Of a stretch of 64,000 bases of DNA, positions 56,141 to 64,000 are shown one piece after another. Origin of the DNA: Armigeres subalbatus (taxonomy: Eukaryota; Arthropoda; Insecta; Diptera; Culicidae); the NCBI RefSeq assembly GCF_024139115.2, contig NC_085140.1, positions 230,137,871 to 230,201,870 on the forward strand, given 5' to 3'. The notes under the pieces were generated by a model. It was given only the letters and a program-made list of their open reading frames with translations, made no database searches and was not told the DNA's origin. A program made the position numbers and the translations under genes. Within the stretch, counting starts at the first letter, position 1, and each line of letters opens with the position of its first letter.

Positions 56141-57902
56141 AGTTAGTAATCGAATTTTATTTCCTATTATTTTATTACATCTCTGCCTCTTTAGTCAGTA
56201 TGTGCCTCCCACTGGTTGGCTGGCTGCTGGATAAATTTTCTCTTGTTATGTCACATTAGGGAAATGTTGGTTGTGGCATTAGCGAAATTAGACCGAGAAT
56301 CCAGGAGATTGTGTTTCGGCAAAGAGAGGATAAAAGTACACCGACAGAGTGAGCCCCGTTTCAGCTGAATTAAGGATGTCAAGGATAATTGGAGGCAATA
56401 AACAGAAATCTTTCCATTTGACGTTAAATGCGATCGGAAAAAGTGCAGGAGTAGGCCCGCACAACAGGTTCATTAAATGATAATAAATGCGTCAGAGCCT
56501 ATCAACGTCGGTGACAATTTATTTTGCAGCTTTTTATCAAGGCAGATCTCCAACATATGGTCGGTTATCAGTAGAATAAATAGCGGAATAAATATTACCA
56601 TTAATCTGAAATGAATTGTCAATGAGATACAGATTCAATTTAATCCATCGTAAATTGCTTTATTGTGGACTCTCTAAATTACTACATAAATAAAATAGAA
56701 TAACTTCAATTTGTGTTCAAAATTCTATCGGTTGACGTTTTCTTACATTTCGACGTACTGGTTACATGTGCTTTAACTTTAAATATTTTTTGTGACAAGC
56801 TAGGATGATTTTTTTTAAATACGGGAGCGTTTATAGTAAGAAAGCTTTGAAGGAAAAGGAAAAAAATAAACTATGAAACGGAACGAGAAAATCAAATTTT
56901 CATATTGTGGTGCACTTGAGAGTTTTATGCATGTGACATGAAAGCCAGTATAATATAGATCAAACATTCAGTAATTAACGGTTCCTAATCGGGTTCTTTT
57001 ATTGGTCACTTTACCCCACATTAGTGCAAATTAAATAGAATGTAACTTCAGTGCATGGTTAAAGTACAATTATTAATATCTGTGGCGAAAAAACTGGGAC
57101 TTTATTACAGCGTGTTTGAGCTAATTGCTTTCCTATTGAAGCTTTTCAGCTTTAGTTCTTACTTCATGGGTCCTGAACAGGACGGAGAAAGCTCAATGTC
57201 AATTGAGTTTTTTCACCCGACTGTGATCTTAGCCTACGCACATAGATATAGATTGAATACAAACATCTCATTTAAGTAGATGTTCAATGTATAGCAGCAA
57301 ACGTATTCATTCAATTGACTTTTAGTGCATATCAGGTCAGTTCGAAAACTTGCCAGAAAACCAATTTTAGGAATGATATTTACCACAAATGGCACTACAT
57401 CTATTCGACATCGATAATACATTTTAAGTGACATTTTTTGTTTGGAAATAAGAAATATGTCTTCCCTGCAAAAATCTAACGCATGGAATGAACCAGACAC
57501 ATAGCCAGAATAATCGAACTATGATAGGAACAGTCTCTGAATCAGTGACTTTTTTTCAGTTCTCCCCAACTAGGTATGTGTTAATATGTGCATACGCTGA
57601 AGTTGAATCACACCTTTCAACTAGTGGATTCGAAATCGTAATACTTTTCATCAGAAAAAAATGCAAAATAAACACATCGGTTCCGCTAAGTGGATTAACC
57701 CTTATGCGGCCAACAAAAAAAAACACACGTGGATGACAGGGTACCCGTGTTCCCATAAATTGATATTCTCATAACTTCAACAATTTTCAACCGATTTGGA
57801 TAATTTTGACAGTTGTGGAAACAGAAACTCATATACTTTTTACCAATTGTCAAGGTTTACAGCTTATGTCCATGGTTATACAAGAAATCTTTGAAGTAAA
57901 GC
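56141..57902. other. Unassigned stretch
   Basis: AT-rich, short frames only. 57700-57770 ('aacccttatgcggcc', 'gggtacccgtgttcccat') is a repeat motif I have met in mosquito DNA but cannot name. Confidence 0.3.
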
Positions 57903-58485
57903 CTTATTTATTTATTGTCGTCAATCATAATTGTAGACCTATTTACATTTGTATTCTTAATCATTCTAAATAAATTAAATAATGTTGATACTGTTTAAAC
58001 TTATTGTAAAGTGTCATTAGCTTATAATACGAGAGAAGATCTGTTTCAGCTGTGTTTTGGACATCGATAAGTCAATAGTGTCACAATGTTTATTATAAGT
58101 GATCATCATTGATCTTGAGGCCATTTTTTGCATAGTTTATTCGATGATAATTAGGAGAATATTTGATGATGTCGTAAAGATCGTAATGGAACATAAAAAT
58201 TGTTTGATAATAGCTCCGTTGAGTCAATTCTGTTTGAAACAATATTGTTTATAAAAGTTACCATTAAATCTTGACGCACTTTAGAATGAATATTGATGAG
58301 CTTACAACGAGCTACATATGGTGGCAATGGAAATTGGTCCACCTAACTTTCGTAGTGCATATAATAAAAATTGTTTTGAACTGACTCAATTCTGTTGGCA
58401 TGAATAGCTGAAAATGGGGACCATACTATGCTGCAATATTCTAAGATTGGCCTTCATAAGCTGTGTATATAGTGTTTTTTGTGTA
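57903..58485 (-). pseudogene. LINE ORF2 C-terminus and 3' tail
   Basis: Reads RPILEYCSIVWSPF (about 58455-58410), NRIESVQNNF, a TAG, VDQFPLPPYVARCKLINIHS, INNIVSNRIDSTELLSNNFY, VPLRSLRHHQIFS, then a shifted frame with YHRINYAKN. YCS.VWSPF followed by RIES.Q..F and LPPY..RC.L is the standard C-terminal region downstream of many insect non-LTR RTs. Two stops and small indels break it. The 3' end is 'caataaataaataa' near 57905-57920. Clade not settled. Confidence 0.75.
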
Positions 58486-58669
58486 TGGGTCCTGTAAATT
58501 GTAACAGAACTTTAAAAACCCAAATGTTGTTGGATTTCTTACAATTAAGTATAATGACGATGAAAGTAGTTTTGAATCAATATTACCCCAAATCTCTTAC
58601 TCTATTGCTTACTCGTTCTGATCATAAAACTAATATTTGCGCTGAGTATGTTTCGTTTTCTGCTGAAGG

Positions 58670-58930
58670 TTATTAGGATCTACTCGCGTAACAAAAGGCC
58701 TATTATCCAAATTCAAATACGGTACATGCTCTTTGTGGTACTTAGCATAGAATGCGTTCACATATACTGTTCCGAGTCATCAAAGAAAACTCTGGAGAAA
58801 GGCCTTAAGGTCTACACTCGTAACCATGGGTCTATGAACTTGTCTCAAAAGTGATACATGCTCTTTGTGCTCTATGAAATCAAACGTGATCACAGTCACA
58901 GTCATATAAGAAATCCCTGGAGAAAGGCCA
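58670..58930 (+). repeat. ACGCGTAACC satellite, two units
   Basis: Units near 58680 ('ctcgcgtaacaaaaggcct'), 58810 ('ctacactcgtaaccatgggt') and the one within X at 58935 share 'acatgctctttgtg' and 'aagaaa(a/t)ctggagaaaggc'. Spacing about 125 bp. Confidence 0.7.
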
Positions 58931-59282
58931 TAGGGTTCTACGCGTAATCGAAGGTCTGTAAATTTGTTTCAAAGGTGGTACATGCTGGTACATGTCCTTG
59001 GAAAATTATACGATCACAACATATGTACTGCGAAACCTCTTTTGGCGCCCAAAACGAGGGAGCGTAAATGGAATCAGAGCGTTAAAAGAGGGAGCGTTAT
59101 TTCGAATTGAGGGCGTAAAAAGGAAGAGCGCTATTTGGAATTTGAGCGTAAAAAAGTTTGCCATCTTTTAGGTAAGCAAAGTTTGATATTTAACTTACTT
59201 TTAGTCTTAAGATGTGTCTTTTACCAACTTCGGTATTAGGGTCGTCGAAATTGTTTTCGTTATAATGGTCGTCCAATTTTTT
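58852..59282 (+). repeat. Block X, copy 2
   Basis: Same as 55404-55849 with small indels. Here it is not flanked by R; it continues the satellite on its left and ends at 'gtccaattttttgag'. Confidence 0.88.
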
Positions 59283-59769
59283 GAGTGCTGAGCAGGGTTG
59301 AAATATGTCAAAGTCAATGTAGTGAAAACGCCACCGTCGTGAGTGCGACTGCGGGGCAGCCAATAAATTATTCCAACACCAACCATTCAATTTAGCGTTC
59401 AACCCAACACAAGTCGATCTGACAGGGCTCCAGTTCGTGTTACGCATGAAGTGAGGCCCATATAAACGCGTGGTGATTTTTGTCATTTTCGTGAATGTGA
59501 CATTTTACTATGGTGAATTTCTATCGTGGACACTGGATGAGTTCTGTTGGTTACTTCTCTTCCTTTTCGAGAATGAGATCGATTTCAAGGAAGAAAGAAA
59601 ATAAAATAAAATGAAATAAAAAAAACATCGCCTTTATCCAGTGCTGCCGAATATTTACAAGCCTGGTGCTGAGGCCGTGAGATGTGCTTGGTACGCCGAG
59701 AAATCAAGAAGTCATAAGGGGTGCAGATCCTTGATGACGCACAGTTAGACATTCATCATCATTTTTAAG
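59283..59769. other. Unassigned spacer
   Basis: No feature beyond an 'aaataaaataaaatgaaata' A-rich string near 59601. Confidence 0.35.
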
Positions 59770-59954
59770 TAGGGGAACTGTTCCGTTTTCCATCTCACTG
59801 TACATAATTAATCACAGAACAAAGAAATATACCACCGTCGCTTTTTTTTAACTCGTGCTCACTGGTGAAAAAAATCACAAAAATAAGAAACAAACCATAT
59901 TCCTTTTCATGGCTTTGTTATTGCTATGGGATGAAGTGCCGAACCGTTCCCCTA
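59770..59954 (+). mobile_element. TAGGGGAACTG MITE family, complete copy
   Basis: TAGGGGAACTGTTCCG at the left and inverted TAGGGGAACGGTTCGG at the right, 185 bp, TA at both termini. Defines the ends for the partial copies at 4461 and 13354. Confidence 0.75.
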
Positions 59955-60019
59955 TTTAAAGTTTCTCGAGATCCTCCTGGAGCTTGAACCTACGGTGACA
60001 ATAGAGCGCCTTCATTGAT

Positions 60020-60400
60020 ATGTTCATGATCATCCAAGAAAACTGGAAAGGCCTTCAGGCCTACACGCGTAACCAGAGATCTTTTAGATTGTTTAAAAAG
60101 TGGTGCATGCCCTTTGTGGTCATAGAATGGAACGCCTCCATTGTATATGTTCATAAAAAAACTGGAAAAGGCCTTAAGATCTACACGCGTAACCAGAGTT
60201 CTTTCAGATTGTTTCAAAATTGGTACATGCCCTTTGTGGTACATAGAATAGAACACCTTCATTGTATATGTTCATGGTCATCCAAGAAAAACCTGGAAAA
60301 GGCCCTAAAATCTACATGCGTAACTAGTGATCTTTCGACCTGTTTCAAAAGTGGTATATGCACTTTGAGGTACATAGAATAGAACTACACCAGAGATATA
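60020..60400 (+). repeat. ACGCGTAACC satellite, three tandem units
   Basis: 'ctacacgcgtaaccagag' at about 60061 and 60181, 'ctacatgcgtaactagtg' at about 60312; each unit also has 'tgccctttgtgg', 'catagaat(g/a)gaac', 'ttgtatatgttcat' and 'atccaagaaaa'. Periods about 120 and 131 bp. Confidence 0.85.
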
Positions 60401-60544
60401 TCAATCTGTTTCAAATTTGTTCCTTTGTGGTCATTCCAATTTATTCACATTTTTCATTTCCAAAGAATAAAATGCTTCGTATTAGTGATATGAATGAAGT
60501 TTGTATACTACCTGTAGCCAACAACAACAAGCCAACAATAACTA

Positions 60545-62180
60545 CTTGAAATGCAAATATATCAAGATGAGGTTTCACATCGTTTATCTTTCAATAACTG
60601 CCTAGAGCAATGACAACAACTCTACCACTTGAAATGCATATACCAATAGCTTCCGTTCGTATGTTGATCTGCAGATCATTCCTGTATGGAATTCATAGCT
60701 ACACTAAATGGCAAAACAAAACTACTTGAATGCATACATACCAGATGAGGTTGCACAACTTTTATTTTTGCAATTGTTGGATGATTTCAATTATAGGTTG
60801 ATCAGCAGGTCTTGACTCTATGAAGTTCGTTGGCTACATGGAACCAATGGCAACAATAAGAACTACTCATGCAATCATATAGCAAGAAACGGTCACAACT
60901 TGCCTATTACTCAACAAGTGCCTCAACTACGAATGTTTATCTGCAGACCTTAACCATGGAGTTCGTAGTACTTACTGAACCCATGGCACAAAAAGCACTA
61001 CATGAAATGCGAACATATACAGTATTGATCCGATTTTGTCACCCTCGATTTTGTCTACCTCTGATTTTGTCTCTGATTTTATCACGTTCTCGACCCAATT
61101 TGCAGCAAACAACAATGATTTTCATGAAATAAATTTCACCGCCCAATTATTATGAATCATTTGAGTACCTGTCAAGAAGTTTGTAAGTCTCTTCGACAAT
61201 AAATTACGGGTTCCATTTCTTATTTTTCCTTTCCAAGGCATAAACTGAGAGCATATTTGCGAAACAAACAAATGAAAACTGTTCCGATTTTGTCACATTT
61301 TCTACTTTATCACCCCAAAATTCACCAAGGGATTGATAAAACGGGATATTACTGTACCAAGAAGGGGTCATACAAAATGTGTAATGTTCAATAACTGCCT
61401 TCATTACGGAGCCCACGACAACAAAAAAAACTACTTAAAATACAAGCATATACCAAGAAGGGTCTCACAACTTGTTTATTTTCAAATAACTGCCTCCATT
61501 AAGGAGATTTATCCGACGACCTTGACTCTATGGACTTCAGGCTACCTGGAGCCCAAGACAACAACAAGAACTACTTGGAATTCAAACATATAACAAGATG
61601 GGTTACGAAACTTGATTATTCTTCGATCGGTGACGATCGGTGACGATTCTTCCATTATGGAGATTGATCTACAGACCTGGACTATATGGAGTTCGTAGAC
61701 TACCTGGAACCAATTACAACAACAAGAACTACTTGGAATACAAACATATACCAAGAAGTTAGTAGAAGAAGAAATAAAGAAGAGGTCACACAACTTGTTT
61801 ATTCTTCGATAACTGCCTCCAGTACGGAGATTGATCCGAAGACCAAATATGACCAAATTTGGTTGTATATGAGATACTGTAACTTTTCTATAACATGTGT
61901 GCTGCTTGGGAAGGCATCACACAACTTGTTTATTCTTCAATAACTGCCTCCATTACGGGGGTTGATCCACAGACCTTGAACCTATGGAGTTTGAAGACTA
62001 CCTAGAGCCCACAACAACAACTAGAACTACTTGAAATGCAAACATATACTAAGAAGGGGTCACACAACTTGTTTATTCTTCAATAACTGCCTACATAACG
62101 GAGGTTGATCCACAGACCTTGACTATATTGAGTTCGTAGACTACCTGGAATCAATGACAACAACAAGAACTACTTGCATG
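60545..62180 (+). repeat. ~135-bp satellite B array, interrupted
   Basis: Units share 'cacaacttgtttattcttc', 'aataactgcctccatta', 'ggagattgatc', 'agaccttga', 'atggagttcgtagacta', 'cctgga' and 'acaacaacaagaactacttg'. Starts near 61464, 61600, 61785, 61915 and 62050 are spaced about 130-185 bp; units at 60585-60960 are more diverged. A segment with 'gattttgtc' repeats (61020-61310) interrupts the array. Confidence 0.85.
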
Positions 62181-62300
62181 AGATTTATTGGATGACGCGG
62201 ACCATATACTGAGAGAGCATTATATGCTAAGCACCATAAAGAGCATGTACCGCTTTTGAAATCGCACGATAGACCTATGGTTACGCTAGCTGTGCGCAAC
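62175..62300 (-). repeat. ACGCGTAACC satellite unit, inverted
   Basis: The complement contains 'agcgtaaccataggtctat', 'tttcaaaagcggtacatg' and 'ctctttatggtgcttagcat', matching units at 58680-58860. Confidence 0.6.
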
Positions 62301-62370
62301 GGTTCAAGACCCCTCGTTAACTGCTAACGCCATACAAATGCACGGAGTTGTTCATCGACAGTGTTAATGG

Positions 62371-62753
62371 GGAAACATCGCCTGAGACGTCAAGCTCTAG
62401 ATGTGAGTAATATCTGCCTATCATTAGAAACAGAGTACAAATATAACACAACATTCTCGGCTTGTTAAGTTAAACCTTTTATTAAAATATCATTAAGTAC
62501 ACCTAAATTATATAACATACACAACACTAATTGAATTACACAGCTTAATTAGGATACATCGAAGAAAAACTACAATTTACAAATAAGACGGATTGTAAAC
62601 GAAGAGGATTAAAATTGTAAGTAACCTAAAATTATATTAAAAGTGCATTAAAACTATAAAACAAATATACTTACAGCTAAAAGCTTACTCTAAACTTAAA
62701 AATACGAGTTTGTTCTTGAGGAAGTCCGAACGACTTCACCGTCTCCGTAACAA
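62371..62753 (+). other. Candidate 5' LTR of the BEL/Pao element
   Basis: TGTTAATGGGG at 62371 and CTCCGTAACA ending at 62753 give the TG...CA form of an LTR 68 bp before the Gag start. No primer-binding site is recognisable and the 3' LTR would be outside the window. Confidence 0.25.
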
Positions 62754-62820
62754 AACTTTAGAATTTTATATTCTTAAGTTGTTCTTCGTTGGACATTCAT
62801 CGAGTAGATAGAACATAACC

Positions 62821-63606
62821 ATGTCCCACTCGAGTCAGCATCAGTGCATCATATGCAACCAACCAAATGAAGCAGATCGGAAAATGGTTCAATGTGACGT
62901 CTGCGACCGATGGTATCACTTCATGTGTGCGAGTCAACGACAGTATTGAGAACGAGAGCAGAAACTTCATATGTACGGCATGCCACAACTCAGATCCTGT
63001 GAATCCAGCATCAACGACTACCAGCGCACGAGCCGCAAGGTTGGAGCTTGAAATGCAACGATTGGCAGAGGAAAAGCGGTTGCAGGACAAAATGCGAGGA
63101 ACGCGAGAAGCAGGACAGGGAAACAAGACATGGTGCGCGTTTGGAATCTGAGCGGAGGGAAAAGGCGATCACAGCGATGTTCGCTCTGGAGAAGGAGTAT
63201 ATCAAGAAAAAATACAATCTACTCCAAACCAAGTTGGACGAAGGAAGTGCAACAGGTAGTGTTCGCAGCCGACGAAACTACGAAACTACGAGTAAGGTGC
63301 AGGATTGGATAGATCGGAACTCCACAGTGACCCTGAGTTCCAATACTGGCATTCCCACTGACTACGTTGCAAGCGGAGGCGACATCAGATTCAGTCCAAC
63401 CTACTTCGACGACTACTACAACAGCAGCTGGGACAAGTCAAGCTAGAATGACTGCAGTCGCCGTCGTTAGTGAATGTGAGACACCTGTATTAGCCCCAAA
63501 CAGTTCAATTGTACAACCAGTGAGATCCCCTGACAACAACGTTACAGCAAGTGTATACAGCCTATGTCTTCGTTGTGAATCCACTCACCACAAACCACAT
63601 CAATAA
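62821..63606 (+). pseudogene. BEL/Pao LTR-retrotransposon gag, 5' part, frameshifted
   Basis: ATG at 62821. A PHD finger opens the protein: C9-C12, C25-C28, H33, C36, with WYHFMC; a frameshift before a TGA at 62947 puts the last pair (ICTAC, about 62978) in another frame. Next comes an Ala/Arg/Glu-rich coiled coil (ARAARLELEMQRLAEEKRL), a second shift near 63100, ALEKEYIKKKYNLLQ, SVRSRR and VQDWIDRN, then breaks after 63440. An N-terminal PHD finger followed by this coiled coil is the layout of mosquito BEL-like Gag. It would package element RNA; the finger may read histone marks, which is not demonstrated. It decays further to the window edge. Confidence 0.75.
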
Positions 63607-64000
63607 CAACATCAGCGTTGCACATTCGGATATCTGACGACGAGCATCTATCTATGTTGCTCACCTTGTCTTATATTCCATACCCGACATACTGCTCTCA
63701 TATACAGCATGCAGAACTGTGCTTACAACAAATCGCATCGCATAGACCGCTACAAACAGCATCAACAGTAGACCAACACGTATACGCGCCTTCAGTACCA
63801 CCGTCTTCTGTACCGATGTATGCGCCAAGGTATGGATATATCGCTTGGCAGCAGCTCTTCAAACTTCATACCAGCATCATCGCACTAACACCAACTAGTA
63901 GATCCACCAAGTCGCTCAACATATGGGTCATCCGACACAACATTAATGCCAGGTATGAAACAGCTAATCCATTGATGCACCCGAGTTCGTTTGCTGGTCC
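63607..64000 (+). other. Continuation of the BEL/Pao element, decayed
   Basis: No frame of useful length. Composition is continuous with the gag above, and the element presumably continues beyond the window. Confidence 0.4.

Noticed and set aside
1..64000. A CRISPR array, operon or phage-like system
   Set aside because: No regular short direct repeats with unique spacers, no dense same-strand coding; sequence is eukaryotic repeat DNA.
1..64000. Endogenous RNA-virus fragments (flavivirus or rhabdovirus), common in Aedes
   Set aside because: None of the frames showed recognisable polymerase, helicase or nucleoprotein motifs.

Overview
The window is AT-rich insect DNA, and its repeats point to a culicine mosquito, most likely Aedes. 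The evidence is at least two tRNA-headed SINE families (one matching what I know of the Aedes SINE Feilai), RTE/JAM1-like, jockey-like, R1-like, CR1/L2-like and RNase H-bearing LINE remnants, a BEL/Pao gag that starts with a PHD finger, and many short inverted-repeat elements (MITEs). No rRNA, functional tRNA, CRISPR or prokaryotic operon is visible. I recognise no intact host gene. The longest uninterrupted coding stretch is a 5'-truncated LINE.

Layout. 1-8 kb: an RTE scrap, a 1.58-kb terminal-inverted-repeat (TIR) element, an array of a degenerate 'ACGCGTAACC' repeat holding a TTAA-flanked palindromic MITE, and a decayed RNase H-type LINE tail. 8-12 kb: an unassigned 133-codon minus-strand reading frame and a Feilai-like SINE. 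12-17 kb: a nested complex in which inverted CCCAGGTAACC ends enclose a 1.6-kb repeat with a TATA/initiator promoter and a LINE framed by two nearly identical SINE-like repeats of about 185 bp. 20-31 kb: an older repeat array, two RTE copies (one interrupted by both a MITE and a SINE), a jockey fragment and a second TTAA MITE. 33-36 kb: a strong hairpin, a tandem duplication, a 21-bp minisatellite and a faint transposase-like remnant. 37-41 kb: two further RTE pieces, a clean TA-flanked 534-bp TIR element, and beside it a broken gene carrying an RGRPSK...SERTKRRR motif. 44-47 kb: a CR1/L2-like LINE with few lesions, abutting about 0.8 kb of purine-only DNA bounded by inverted 'GGTCATTAGGCC' motifs. 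49-56 kb: short IR elements, an R1-like element with a large internal deletion, and a 291-bp duplication (R) split by a 446-bp block (X). 58-62.3 kb: a LINE C-terminus, a second X, then two interspersed satellite families. 62.4-64 kb: the frameshifted 5' part of a BEL/Pao element running off the edge.

How it works together: this is a transposon graveyard, not a pathway. Insertion order can be read from interruptions: the TTAA MITE is younger than the array it sits in, the Feilai-like SINE and the TTA-flanked MITE are younger than the RTE copy at 29.4-30.3 kb, and the truncated LINE inserted into, or between, SINE-like sequence. I see no convincing new functional system. The best candidates for something undescribed are the framed LINE, the R-X-R duplication, the purine tract with its inverted borders, and the unknown gene family at 39.1-39.7 kb.
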